In this document: positions 1 to 8,110 of the stretch, piece after piece
Position numbering within the stretch: position 1 is the first letter of the stretch
How the letters are laid out: every line of letters starts with the position of its first letter
From: an uncultured Acholeplasmatales bacterium
Lineage (GTDB): Bacteria > Bacillota_I > Bacilli_A > Acholeplasmatales > Anaeroplasmataceae
Direction: 5' to 3'
Assembly (NCBI GenBank): GCA_944324805.1
Contig: CALUXS010000011.1
Span: 1-55,556, forward strand
DNA length: 55,556 bases
The notes under the pieces: generated by a model
The model's database searches: none
Seen by the model: only the letters and a program-made list of their open reading frames with translations
Told to the model about the DNA's origin: nothing
Made by a program: the position numbers and the translations under genes

Positions 1-2
1 AT

Positions 3-2300
3 TTAGTATATGAGGGTGTATTTAAAGAAATAGGTCTTTATGATGTTGTTATAAAAAGTGCAGAAACAGATAATTATCTTGCTAGTGAAGTGAAAGTGAC
101 TCTAGTAATTGTTGACGGAACAGCTATAAATGATAAAGAAGCTACATATGGTGATGCATTATCAAGTGTAAGTTTACCAACATTAGAATTTGCAACATGG
201 AGATGGGAAAATCCAGATCAAGTAATTAAAGAAGTTGGTTCAATAACTATAAATCTAATTTTAGATTTTAATGATGAAAGTTTAGAAGATAAGACATTTG
301 CAGTTAAATTTAATGTTTCAAAGAAACAACTAAATATAAATTCTTCTAATATTAACGTAGTTTATGATGCAAATGAGCATGAAATAACATATAGTATAGA
401 AGGCTTAGTTGGAGATGATTTAGCACCAAAGGTAAATGTTGAGGTTGTTTCAGGTGCAGAAAATTTAGATAACTTGAAAGCAACTAAAGCAGGAACATAT
501 AAAGTAATATTAAGTATTTTAGAATCAGAGTTCTATTTAGGCTGTGAAAAAGAAGTAACAATGACTATTAATAAAGCTGATGTAAAATTAACAATAAATA
601 ATGAAGAAATTGGTAATGAAAAAGTATTTGAAACATATATATTATCTCAAGATACAACATTGACTTATAGTTATACACCAGCTATAGAAGGAATACTTGA
701 AATAACAATTAATGAAAAAGATACAATACCAGCCGAATTAACTGGTGAAATAGTAGTTCCTACAACAATTTCAGGAGCATATGAATATGTATTTAGCACT
801 ACTGATGAAAATGTAAATTCAGTAACTTATGTAATAACATATAATGTGTACATTGCTAAAGTGTCAACAAACACAGATATGAATGCTGAAGGACAAGGAT
901 ATGTAACATTAGATGATGCAATAATTAATTCGAAAGACGCATCAACAAAAACATATATTTACGTGTATGGTGATACTACAATAGGTACAGGTGAACAAGA
1001 AGAATTAACATTAGGACAAAATGTAGAATTATACTTACCACATGATAATAGAACCAAATATGAACAATATACAATAGAAAGTGATTTGGGTGATCCTGAT
1101 ACTCCAAACGGAATTTCTAGTAGTTTAACTAAATATAGAAGTGTTGAGTTAATCTATGGCACTAAATTAATTATAAATGGATGTTTAACTATTGGTTCTA
1201 ATAGAGGAAAAGGAGGATACGGAAATCAAGCTATCCAAGGTGAAATTTCTAGTTCATACTCAGAATTAACAGTTAATGGAACTTTAGTTGTTGGAAATAC
1301 AGGTAAAATATTCTGCCCAGGATATATTGTTGGAACAGGCAATATAGAGGTATTAAATGGAGGAGTTATATATGAACCTTTTGTAATCGAGGGATGGAAA
1401 GGTGGAAGTAGTGCTGCCGGTTCATATCAAGATGGTAAAATAATGCCATTTAATCAGTATTCTATGGATAATATTAGGGTAGAAACTAAAATAAATTATG
1501 GTGCTAAGTATATTGGTTATGCATCAATTTGGACTGGAAAGACTAAGTTTACCCCAAATCAATGGAATTCTGCTGAATATAAAATTATTGATGATGGAGC
1601 ATTGATATCTATTGAAAATGAAGAATCATATATAATAAAAAAATGGGTACAATCGAATGGTATTTTTAAAACAGAATTATCACTTTTTGGTCAATTTCAT
1701 GATAATCCAGGAATTTTAAAATTGGATTTAGGAATAATTAGTGTTGATATTAATACTGCAAATGTATTCTTCTCCTTACCTTATAATTTGAAATTTATAT
1801 TAGAAAATGGAACTAAATTTACTTTAAATCATAATTATAAAATGCTTCCAGGCTCAGAAATTATTGTAAGAGACGGAGCAGAACTTGAAATTGTTTCATC
1901 AGGTCAATTAATAGTGTATAACGACTGGGTTGACTTGGGACTAAACAATGATGGTATATCATATGTTTATCCTGTTAAAGATAATCCTATATTTTTAATA
2001 GAAGGAAAATTAATCGTTTCTGGTTCATTTGCTGGAACTATCTCTATTAGTCAAAGTAAAAAAGCAGTTGTTGATTTTTCTTCAATGACAGATAGTAGTA
2101 AAGTTGAAATAAGTTCAGAAGAGGGTTATGGTGTAAATGAAGGATGGTTGCTTCCTAATTTTGTATTTAAACCAGGAGCAATAGAAACTGAAAAAGCAAA
2201 CTATATTCTAGTTTCTGAAGATGGAACAGAAAATATAATTTTATTAGAAAAAGGGAAAAATTTTCTTCAATCTGGAAATAGTTTAGTGGCAACTTCATAG
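3..2300 (+). CDS. MBG-domain cell-surface protein, 5' partial
   Basis: The frame is open from the left edge of the window, so the start lies outside it; about 765 codons are visible. Residues near the beginning form an MBG-type Ig-like module (YDANEHEITYSIEGLVGDD, later TKAGTYKVILSI), a fold common in repeat-built Gram-positive surface proteins. The middle and C-terminal parts are glycine- and asparagine-rich with short beta-strand repeats (for example TKLIINGCLTIGSN, SELTVNGTLVVGN), suggesting a beta-solenoid. No LPXTG motif or terminal membrane anchor is present, so attachment, if any, must be N-terminal. A hairpin terminator follows the stop. The function is unknown; an adhesin or surface-layer role is inference. 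Confidence 0.75.
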   Translation, partial: LVYEGVFKEIGLYDVVIKSAETDNYLASEVKVTLVIVDGTAINDKEATYGDALSSVSLPTLEFATWRWENPDQVIKEVGSITINLILDFNDESLEDKTFAVKFNVSKKQLNINSSNINVVYDANEHEITYSIEGLVGDDLAPKVNVEVVSGAENLDNLKATKAGTYKVILSILESEFYLGCEKEVTMTINKADVKLTINNEEIGNEKVFETYILSQDTTLTYSYTPAIEGILEITINEKDTIPAELTGEIVVPTTISGAYEYVFSTTDENVNSVTYVITYNVYIAKVSTNTDMNAEGQGYVTLDDAIINSKDASTKTYIYVYGDTTIGTGEQEELTLGQNVELYLPHDNRTKYEQYTIESDLGDPDTPNGISSSLTKYRSVELIYGTKLIINGCLTIGSNRGKGGYGNQAIQGEISSSYSELTVNGTLVVGNTGKIFCPGYIVGTGNIEVLNGGVIYEPFVIEGWKGGSSAAGSYQDGKIMPFNQYSMDNIRVETKINYGAKYIGYASIWTGKTKFTPNQWNSAEYKIIDDGALISIENEESYIIKKWVQSNGIFKTELSLFGQFHDNPGILKLDLGIISVDINTANVFFSLPYNLKFILENGTKFTLNHNYKMLPGSEIIVRDGAELEIVSSGQLIVYNDWVDLGLNNDGISYVYPVKDNPIFLIEGKLIVSGSFAGTISISQSKKAVVDFSSMTDSSKVEISSEEGYGVNEGWLLPNFVFKPGAIETEKANYILVSEDGTENIILLEKGKNFLQSGNSLVATS

Positions 2301-2310
2301 TTTAAAATAT

Positions 2311-2348
2311 AAAAAAGGTGATGTGATTTTAAATCACACCACCTTTTT
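2311..2348. terminator. Bidirectional hairpin terminator
   Basis: The arms AAAAAGGTGATGTGATT and AATCACACCACCTTTTT form a long stem with one wobble pair, flanked by A and T runs. It lies between convergent genes (surface protein on plus, PHP phosphatase on minus) and can serve both. Confidence 0.85.
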
Positions 2349-2361
2349 ATATTGAAAATAT

Positions 2362-3195
2362 TTATTTAGTTATTTCCATAAAATTAGATATATTTAATCC
2401 TAATTCTTTTGTAAAAGCTTCAACATCAGCTACATCTTGGTTCCAAAGATTTTCAGGGTTATGAGCATCAGCTCCGATAACGATTTTTAAATCTTTGTAT
2501 TCTTTAGCAATTGTCCAAAATTCTTTTAAAGGATACAACCAATCACTGCCATTAACGCCATATTTACGTGAATTAGCTGGTCCATTAGCGTTTACTTCTA
2601 GGTAAACATTGTTTTTGATAGCTGCTTCAACAAGCATTCTAGTAACTTTTTCACAATGGCAATCGAATGTATGATTACCATTTTCATCTTTGTATTGAAA
2701 ATAAAATAAGTCAGGATGAACTAGACAATTAAAAATTCCTGTTTCCATACCCTTTATTGCAATATTTGCATAATCGTAAATAGTTTTATAATTAACATCA
2801 TCATAAGAATTTAACTCTTTACCATTTGATAGGAAATAGTGAATTCCTAGATTTAAATAATCAAGGTTAGCCTTTAAGCCAATGTAATATTCTTCATGAC
2901 CAGGAATGAATTCTGTTTCTAGACCACGATATATTTTAATATCTTTACTATATTTTGAAATTGCATCATCTAAACTAGGAAGATATATCTCGTAGTATTC
3001 GTTTAATTTCATATTTCTATGAATCCAGTTATACATGTATTCCTCATGACTCATAAAATCTTCAGGAACTGGTGCGTGATCAGACATTCCGATTTCTTTA
3101 AAGCCTAATTCAATTGCTTTTTTTATGTAATCTTCAGGCATTCCAATTGCATGATTACATAATTTTGTATGTGTATGATAATTTGCTTTTAACAT
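2362..3195 (-). CDS. Histidinol-phosphatase-type PHP hydrolase
   Basis: This 277-residue protein belongs to the PHP family (HisJ/HisK type), trinuclear-metal phosphoesterases that in many Bacillota dephosphorylate histidinol phosphate. The N-terminal metal motif NYHTHT and the following MSDHAPVP are typical. Further ligands are visible as GLETEF, NCLVHPDLF and the C-terminal IGADAHNP. The start is preceded by GAGGT at suitable spacing. No other his gene is in the window, so the true substrate may be another phosphate ester. It is transcribed alone from a region 3196-3240 that contains TATAAT-like sequence on the minus strand. Confidence 0.85.
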   Translation of the reverse strand: MLKANYHTHTKLCNHAIGMPEDYIKKAIELGFKEIGMSDHAPVPEDFMSHEEYMYNWIHRNMKLNEYYEIYLPSLDDAISKYSKDIKIYRGLETEFIPGHEEYYIGLKANLDYLNLGIHYFLSNGKELNSYDDVNYKTIYDYANIAIKGMETGIFNCLVHPDLFYFQYKDENGNHTFDCHCEKVTRMLVEAAIKNNVYLEVNANGPANSRKYGVNGSDWLYPLKEFWTIAKEYKDLKIVIGADAHNPENLWNQDVADVEAFTKELGLNISNFMEITK

Positions 3196-3313
3196 TTTAT
3201 GACCTCAATTCTTTTCCCCTAAGGGAACTTATATTATACACTATTTTTTATATAAGTCAAAATTATTATAACATATTTAAAAATATAGTGTTGTAAATTA
3301 TTTTTTACAATAT

Positions 3314-3338
3314 AAAAGCCTATTCTAAGATAGGCTTT
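3314..3338 (-). terminator. Terminator of the HIT gene
   Basis: Arms AAAGCCTAT and ATAGGCTTT are followed on the minus strand by a T-rich stretch, just after the HIT-gene stop. Confidence 0.8.
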
Positions 3339-3343
3339 AAAAA

Positions 3344-3739
3344 TTAAGCTAGTTTATTTTTTAATTCATCTAAATCAACTTTATTACCATGATCAGTAAA
3401 AGTTATTTTTAAATCATCATTTTCATAGCGAGGTAAAATATGTACATGGAAATGCTTTACTGTTTGTCCTGCTAACTCCCCATTGTTATTTAAAATATTG
3501 CAAGAACTAGCATTAAGTTTTGTAGTTATTTCTTTAGCTAACTTATGAACAACCTCTTGTAGATGTAAATATAAATCTAAAGGCATTGAGAAAATATCGT
3601 CATAGTGTTCTTTAGGTATAACTAAGGTATGACCGTATGTTGCTTGTGAAATATCTAAAATAGCAATTACCTTATCATCTTCATAAATTTTTTTACTAGG
3701 AATTTTTCCTTCATTAATTAAACAAAATACACAACTCAT
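3344..3739 (-). CDS. HIT-family nucleotide hydrolase
   Basis: This 131-residue protein has full HIT-family length. It starts with a CVFCLI zinc-type cysteine pair and carries the histidine triad HFHVHILP near residue 100 (H-x-H-x-H), where the middle histidine is the nucleophile. The motif GHTLVIPKEHY is also typical. Family members hydrolyse adenosine phosphoramidates or dinucleoside polyphosphates in the cytoplasm; the exact substrate cannot be read from sequence. A GGAGAA ribosome binding site precedes the ATG. It is a single-gene unit with its own terminator. Confidence 0.9.
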   Translation of the reverse strand: MSCVFCLINEGKIPSKKIYEDDKVIAILDISQATYGHTLVIPKEHYDDIFSMPLDLYLHLQEVVHKLAKEITTKLNASSCNILNNNGELAGQTVKHFHVHILPRYENDDLKITFTDHGNKVDLDELKNKLA

Positions 3740-3808
3740 AATTATTCTCCTTTTTTTAAATTATAGGATATTTTTTTTATTAATGCAATTTTCTTTTAAG
3801 CAAAATAA

Positions 3809-3836
3809 TTTGAGTTTAAAATAAATATGGTATAAT
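3809..3836 (+). promoter_or_regulatory. Sigma-A-type promoter of desulfoferrodoxin gene
   Basis: The -10 box TATAAT is preceded by TGG, giving an extended -10 (TGGTATAAT). TTTGAG lies 16 bases upstream as a weak -35. The SD sequence AAGGAGG follows. Confidence 0.6.
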
Positions 3837-3856
3837 ATAGTCAAGGAGGAATAAAT

Positions 3857-4231
3857 ATGAAATTTTATTTTTGTAATACTTGTAAAAATGTTGTAGAAAT
3901 GGTTGTAGATCATAAGGTTAAACCTTTTTGTTGTGGTCAACCAATGGTTGAATTAGTTGCTAATACTACTGATGCAGCAAAAGAAAAGCATGTACCAGTT
4001 GTTAGTGTTAATGGAAATGAAGTAGAAGTTGTAGTAGGAAGTGTTTTACATCCACAAACTGAAGCTCACTTAATTAATTTTATTGTTGTAGAAACTACAA
4101 ATGGTGTTTATCGTAAGGATTTAACTCCAACAGATGAACCTAAAGCAAGTTTTTCTTTAAAGGCTGATGAGAAAGTTGTTGCAGCATATGCTTATTGTAA
4201 TCTTCATGGTCTTTGGAAAGCAACTTTATAA
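3857..4231 (+). CDS. dfx: Desulfoferrodoxin (superoxide reductase)
   Basis: This 124-residue protein is a two-iron superoxide reductase, which reduces superoxide to peroxide without making oxygen and is typical of anaerobes. The N-terminal desulforedoxin domain has Cys6, Cys9, Cys25 and Cys26 (CNTC, then CCG) for the FeCys4 centre. The catalytic Fe(His)4Cys centre is complete: His45, His65, His71, Cys114 and His117 (last motif CNLHGLW). It is monocistronic, with an AAGGAGG ribosome binding site and a strong terminator. No rubredoxin or rubrerythrin gene, the usual electron partners, is visible in the window. Confidence 0.95.
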   Translation: MKFYFCNTCKNVVEMVVDHKVKPFCCGQPMVELVANTTDAAKEKHVPVVSVNGNEVEVVVGSVLHPQTEAHLINFIVVETTNGVYRKDLTPTDEPKASFSLKADEKVVAAYAYCNLHGLWKATL

Positions 4232-4242
4232 TTTTTAGGTTG

Positions 4243-4272
4243 AAAATGTACCATTTTTATGGTACATTTTTT
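4243..4272 (+). terminator. Terminator after desulfoferrodoxin gene
   Basis: Perfect arms AAAATGTACCAT and ATGGTACATTTT with a four-base loop and a T run. Confidence 0.9.
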
Positions 4273-4293
4273 GCGAGAGAGGATGATTAATGT

Positions 4294-5037
4294 ATGAAAG
4301 GCTATATTCACTCATTTGAAAGCTTTGGAACTGTAGATGGCCCTGGTATTAGATATGTAATATTTTTAAAAGGATGTCCTTTACGTTGTAAATATTGTCA
4401 TAACCCTGATACATGGACAAGAGAAAATGCCAAAGAGTATGAGGTAGATGAAATAGTTAAGGAAGCACTTCGTTATCGTGGTTATTTTGGAGATAAAGGC
4501 GGAATTACATTGACTGGTGGAGAACCATTATTGCAATTTGATTTTGCTTTAGAGCTATTTAAAAAATTTAAAGAGAATAATGTAAATACAGCATGTGATA
4601 CATCTGGATATATGTTTAATCCAAATGATCCTGAAAACGTTAAAAAACACGAAGAGTTAATTAAATATGTAGATTTATTTTTATTAGATATAAAACATAT
4701 TAATAATGAAGAACATCAAAAATTAACAAGAGTAAGAAATGAAAATATTTTAGCATTTGCCAAATTCTTGAGTGATCATGGTAAGAAAATTTGGATTCGT
4801 CATGTTTTAGTTCCGGGTATTACCTTGAATGATAAATATTTAGTAGAATTAAAGGAATTTATTGATACATTAAAGACAGTAGAGAAAATTGAAGTATTAC
4901 CATATCATACAATGGGAGTAGTTAAATACAAAAATTTAGGTATTCCTTATCCGTTAGAGGGAGTAAATCCACCATCTAAAGAGGAAGTAATTCATGCTAA
5001 GAAAATATTAGGAGTTATTAAAGATGAAACTAAATAA
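4294..5037 (+). CDS. pflA: Pyruvate formate-lyase activating enzyme
   Basis: This 247-residue radical SAM protein installs the glycyl radical on pyruvate formate-lyase. The 4Fe-4S motif is C28-x3-C32-x2-C35 (GCPLRCKYCHNP). The SAM-binding GGEPLLQ and the opening FGTVDGPGIRYV are characteristic of PflA. Its partner pflB is not adjacent, although most Bacillota keep them together. The thioredoxin-like gene downstream overlaps it by 14 bases, so the two are co-transcribed and probably translationally coupled. It supports mixed-acid fermentation under anoxia. Confidence 0.93.
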   Translation: MKGYIHSFESFGTVDGPGIRYVIFLKGCPLRCKYCHNPDTWTRENAKEYEVDEIVKEALRYRGYFGDKGGITLTGGEPLLQFDFALELFKKFKENNVNTACDTSGYMFNPNDPENVKKHEELIKYVDLFLLDIKHINNEEHQKLTRVRNENILAFAKFLSDHGKKIWIRHVLVPGITLNDKYLVELKEFIDTLKTVEKIEVLPYHTMGVVKYKNLGIPYPLEGVNPPSKEEVIHAKKILGVIKDETK

Positions 5038-5338
5038 AGAAAATTATAAAGAAGTTTTAAAAGGTATAAGTGTAGTTGAGGTTTCTGGAGAAAGCTGTGC
5101 TAATTGTTTAACGCTAATGCCTATCCTAGCTAGACTTGTAGGTAATAGAAATGATTGTACACTTCACCATTTAGAGGTTGATGAAACAACACTACCTATT
5201 TGTGAAGAATTTGGTGTAGAGGCAGTTCCTACAATTCTTATTATGAAGGATGATAAGGTTGTAAGTAAATGTCGTGGCTATCAGCCAGAAGAAATACTAG
5301 AAATTTGGTTAGATTCAAAAATTGAAGAAATAAAATAA
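5024..5338 (+). CDS. Thioredoxin-like protein
   Basis: This 104-residue protein has a thioredoxin fold with the redox pair C25-A-N-C28 (CANC rather than the usual CGPC). The cis-proline segment FGVEAVPTILIM and the following CRGYQPEEI match the family. The start is chosen from the AGGAG 10 bases upstream, inside pflA. The altered active site and the link to pflA suggest a dedicated redox partner or thiol protector for glycyl-radical or iron-sulfur chemistry, which is inference. A strong terminator follows. Confidence 0.85.
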   Translation: MKLNKENYKEVLKGISVVEVSGESCANCLTLMPILARLVGNRNDCTLHHLEVDETTLPICEEFGVEAVPTILIMKDDKVVSKCRGYQPEEILEIWLDSKIEEIK

Positions 5339-5339
5339 C

Positions 5340-5383
5340 AAAAGGCTTTTAAAGTAAATTATTACCTACTTTAAAAGCCTTTT
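5340..5383. terminator. Bidirectional terminator between thioredoxin-like and GNAT genes
   Basis: The arms AAAAGGCTTTTAAAGTA and TACTTTAAAAGCCTTTT form a near-perfect 16-17 bp stem flanked by A and T runs between convergent genes. Confidence 0.9.
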
Positions 5384-5912
5384 ATATTTGGGCATTAAGC
5401 ATTACAACATTCTTTAAATATTCAAAGAACATATTATATTTAGTTTTTTCTAGCAAATTTGGATATGTCATTATTAATAATAAATGGTCATCAATATTTT
5501 TATGATATGAAGGATGATAGTGAATGTATTTATTTTCTATAAAACCAACACTTTCATAGAATAATTTTCTTTTATAATCAATTGGATTTTTTAAAGGATC
5601 AATTTCTAAAATTATAGTTTTACCTTTTTCTTTTAATAAATTAAGACACTTTCTACCATAGCCAAGATTTCTTTTTTCTTCTAAAATGGCTAAATGCTCA
5701 ATATAAATAAAATCATTAGTTTCCCAATATAAAACTAAACCTACAAAAGAATTTTCAACATAAATTAAAGAAAATCTATAATCTTCATTATTCAATATTT
5801 CTAATTGGGATTTTTCAATTCTTTGTTCGTGAAAGGGAAAACTCTTTTTATAAAGATTTATTGCCTCTAAATAATTTTTATCTTTGCAATTTTTTACTCT
5901 TACTAATTCCAT
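5382..5912 (-). CDS. GNAT-family N-acetyltransferase
   Basis: This 176-residue protein has GNAT motif A, EEKRNLGYGRKCLNLLKE, which forms the acetyl-CoA pyrophosphate loop. The preceding strand is IYIEHLAI, and a late YESVGF motif is also present. The acceptor substrate is unknown. Its stop overlaps the shared terminator. It is transcribed divergently from the membrane-protein/TetR operon, and the intervening region holds a small palindrome. Confidence 0.8.
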   Translation of the reverse strand: MELVRVKNCKDKNYLEAINLYKKSFPFHEQRIEKSQLEILNNEDYRFSLIYVENSFVGLVLYWETNDFIYIEHLAILEEKRNLGYGRKCLNLLKEKGKTIILEIDPLKNPIDYKRKLFYESVGFIENKYIHYHPSYHKNIDDHLLLIMTYPNLLEKTKYNMFFEYLKNVVMLNAQI

Positions 5913-5928
5913 CTTATCTCCTCAAATA

Positions 5929-5944
5929 GACATTTAAGAATGTC
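5929..5944. promoter_or_regulatory. Candidate operator palindrome
   Basis: GACATT-TAAG-AATGTC is a perfect inverted repeat in the divergent region between the GNAT gene and the operon that encodes a TetR-type regulator. TetR proteins commonly bind such sites near their own promoter. The assignment is inference. Confidence 0.35.
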
Positions 5945-6008
5945 ATTGTTGTTCTATTGTAAAAAATTATAAGCTAAAATGATGTTGTAAACAAGGAGGA
6001 AAATAAGA

Positions 6009-6365
6009 ATGAATACAGATAGAATTTATGCATTATCAATTGTGAACGAATATTCAAAAAAGGAGGATTCAAAGGTTGTTCAACTAAAGAAGTTAGATTC
6101 TAAAGTGAAAACAGCACCATTAGTATTAGCAATTAGCTTAGGAATTGTTTTTACGCTTATATTAGGTACAGGAATGTGTTTTTGTATGGGAGTGTTAATT
6201 GAAGGAAATATAGCATTTATTATTGGTATAATATTAGGTATAATAGGAATAGTAGGATGTAGTTTTAATTACTTTATTTATCGTAAATATTTAGCCTTTA
6301 ATAAAGCTAAATATGCAGGAGATATTATTGAAATAGCTAAAGAGATAGCTAATAAGGAGGATTGA
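6009..6365 (+). CDS. Small two-TM membrane protein of unknown function
   Basis: This 118-residue protein has a charged N-terminal 40 residues followed by two hydrophobic helices (about 37-65 and 68-90) and a short hydrophilic tail. AAGGAGG precedes the start. The adjacent tetR-type gene begins six bases after its stop, so it is probably the regulated target or partner of that regulator. I do not recognise a family. Confidence 0.7.
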   Translation: MNTDRIYALSIVNEYSKKEDSKVVQLKKLDSKVKTAPLVLAISLGIVFTLILGTGMCFCMGVLIEGNIAFIIGIILGIIGIVGCSFNYFIYRKYLAFNKAKYAGDIIEIAKEIANKED

Positions 6366-6370
6366 TTTTA

Positions 6371-6958
6371 ATGAGCAGTACTTACAATAAGCATGAAAGC
6401 AAATATTTTAATACTGCTCAATTAATGGATGAAGCCTTATTAAAGCTTTTAGAAGAAAAAGAGTATGATTATATTACTATAAGTGAGCTTTGTAAAAAAG
6501 CTGGGGTTAATAGATCTACATTTTACCTTCATTATAGGGGAATGGATGATTTATTAAAAGAAACTCTCATTTATTCAAATGAAAAATTTAATAATTATTT
6601 TAAAAAACTATCATTACCTGACTTAAGAAATGCTATGAAAGAAAAATTGATTTTTATATGTCCTGAATATTTAATTCCATATTTAAATTATATAAAGAAC
6701 AATAAAAAATTATTTTTAATTGCTAAGTCAAAACCCGAACTTTTCAACGTGAACATTTCGACTAATGAAGCTGAAAAAAATGTGATTTTTCCTATTTTAG
6801 AGCGTTTTAATGTTCCTAAAAATGAGATGAAGTTTACAGCTGTATTTTATATGAAGGGTGTAGAAGCAGTTGTTTTAGAATGGGTAAAAAATGATTGTAA
6901 GGAAAGTATAGAATATATAACTAATTTAATAATAAAATTTGTTGTAACAAAAGATTAA
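6371..6958 (+). CDS. TetR/AcrR-family transcriptional regulator
   Basis: This 195-residue protein has an N-terminal TetR helix-turn-helix (YITISELCKKAGVNRSTFYL, then HYRGMDDLL). The C-terminal ligand domain resembles the TetR_C_7-like group. ATG at 6371 is preferred because AAGGAGG lies 10 bases upstream; a TTG at 6362 would leave no spacing. It likely represses its own operon, perhaps through the palindrome at 5929-5944. The inducer is unknown. Confidence 0.9.
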   Translation: MSSTYNKHESKYFNTAQLMDEALLKLLEEKEYDYITISELCKKAGVNRSTFYLHYRGMDDLLKETLIYSNEKFNNYFKKLSLPDLRNAMKEKLIFICPEYLIPYLNYIKNNKKLFLIAKSKPELFNVNISTNEAEKNVIFPILERFNVPKNEMKFTAVFYMKGVEAVVLEWVKNDCKESIEYITNLIIKFVVTKD

Positions 6959-6976
6959 ATATTTTCTATTAATAAT

Positions 6977-7017
6977 AAAAAACCGATTTAAGTTAGTATT
7001 GCTTAAATCGGTTTTTT
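6977..7017 (+). terminator. Terminator of the TetR operon
   Basis: The arms AAAAAACCGATTTAAG and CTTAAATCGGTTTTTT form a perfect 16 bp stem ending in T residues. Confidence 0.93.
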
Positions 7018-7032
7018 TAGTTTTAAAATTTT

Positions 7033-7320
7033 TTACCAAATTGCATCGGCAAGATTTGGATAATCAATAAATTGATTTCTATTTCCTTGGTATTCGTAAA
7101 TTCTATTATTTCTTTGAATCTCGAATGCATCTACTGGGTCTAATTCATTCCATTCTAGTAAGATTGAAAGTTTACCCATTGACATGTCATCTAATGTATT
7201 TAAATTATCATCTAGGTGTAATTCTAAATACATTGTTGCCATATAGAATAGTATTCTAGCTACATCTCCTCTATGATCTCCACTATAATTAAAGGGATAA
7301 GTATTACGATAAATTAGAAT
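7033..7320 (-). pseudogene. Endonuclease I family nuclease, 3' remnant
   Basis: The reading frame from 7320 down to 7033 has no proper start, but the translated fragment is clearly the C-terminal third of an endonuclease I (EndA/NucM-type) protein. It shows GDHRGDVARILFYM and then QRNNRIYEYQGNRNQFID, the family's conserved RGDVAR and RN-x-x-I-x-x-YQGNRNPF-type blocks. The N-terminal catalytic half with the histidine and DGHNL-type motifs is missing. The remnant begins directly after the cytidine deaminase stop codon and in the same frame, so the cdd 3' end lies at a deletion or recombination junction. An in-frame ATG at 7242 could give only a 69-residue peptide. Confidence 0.85.
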
Positions 7321-7731
7321 TTAACAGACCACAGGTTTCCATGCAAAAGGAAGTAAATCTTTTGCTTTTACTTTAATGAGATTACCGTTTTCATCATTAA
7401 CAATGACCTTAATATCCGGGCAATATTCAAGTAGCATTTGTCGACAATTGCCACATGGCGAGATTACACAATTAAGGTGTTTTTCATGAACAGCAACTAT
7501 TGTATCAAATTCTCGTTCTCCATTTGATATTGCAATACCTATAGTAATGTATTCTGCACAGGAACCATGAATACCATCACAATTTACACCTTTATATATA
7601 TTCCCATTCTTACATAAAACGGTACAACCGACAGTATGATTGTATATTCCGTCGTCAAAATTTTCCGCTAACACCTCTAAACCCAATTTAATTAATTTTT
7701 TGTCAGTATCTGTAATTGGATATCTCTCCAT
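7321..7731 (-). CDS. cdd: Cytidine deaminase
   Basis: This 136-residue protein is a homotetrameric-type cytidine deaminase that converts (deoxy)cytidine to (deoxy)uridine in pyrimidine salvage. The catalytic zinc motif is present as SCAEYIT (Cys ligand and proton-shuttle Glu) with the two further Cys ligands in PCGNCRQ. FAW near the C-terminus is also typical. GAGGAG precedes the ATG. A truncated nuclease remnant follows immediately in frame, but the deaminase itself is full length. Confidence 0.93.
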   Translation of the reverse strand: MERYPITDTDKKLIKLGLEVLAENFDDGIYNHTVGCTVLCKNGNIYKGVNCDGIHGSCAEYITIGIAISNGEREFDTIVAVHEKHLNCVISPCGNCRQMLLEYCPDIKVIVNDENGNLIKVKAKDLLPFAWKPVVC

Positions 7732-7953
7732 TTTTTAATCTCCTCATCAAATTCTGATTTTTGTTCTAAACTAAAAACTCTTTTTATCAATTATTTTTTG
7801 TATTGTAATGTAAATAGATTATATCACAAATAATGTGATTTTTTTACTATATAACAACTTTTGCTAAAAACATTCGACTTTTAACGATTTCGTTATATTT
7901 CTTTGATACTCATCTTGGTATTGAACTTTAAATTCAGCTTAAATTTTTGCAAT

Positions 7954-7991
7954 AAAAAAGGCTTGATATCATAATTTTACTATATCAAGCC
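7954..7991 (-). terminator. Terminator of tRNA-Leu
   Basis: The arms GGCTTGATAT and ATATCAAGCC are followed on the minus strand by a run of T, directly downstream of the tRNA. The remaining stretch to the cytidine deaminase start (7732-7953) holds no gene that I can see. Confidence 0.88.
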
Positions 7992-8004
7992 GTGTAATCT
8001 AATA

Positions 8005-8088
8005 TGGTGTGGGTAGTGGGATTTGAACCCGCATGAAATGTTCACTACCGTCTGAAGATAGCGCGTCTACCAATTTCGCCATACCCAC
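8005..8088 (-). tRNA. tRNA-Leu (anticodon CAG)
   Basis: The minus strand folds into an 84-nt class II tRNA. The acceptor arms GTGGGTA and TACCCAC pair, with discriminator A and an encoded CCA. The D-loop has AAATTGGTAGACGC as in leucine tRNAs. The anticodon stem CTATC/GGTAG encloses TTCAGAC (anticodon CAG). A variable arm is followed by GGTTCAAATCC in the T arm. Confidence 0.95.
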
Positions 8089-8110
8089 ATAAAATAGCTA
8101 ATTGAATTAG

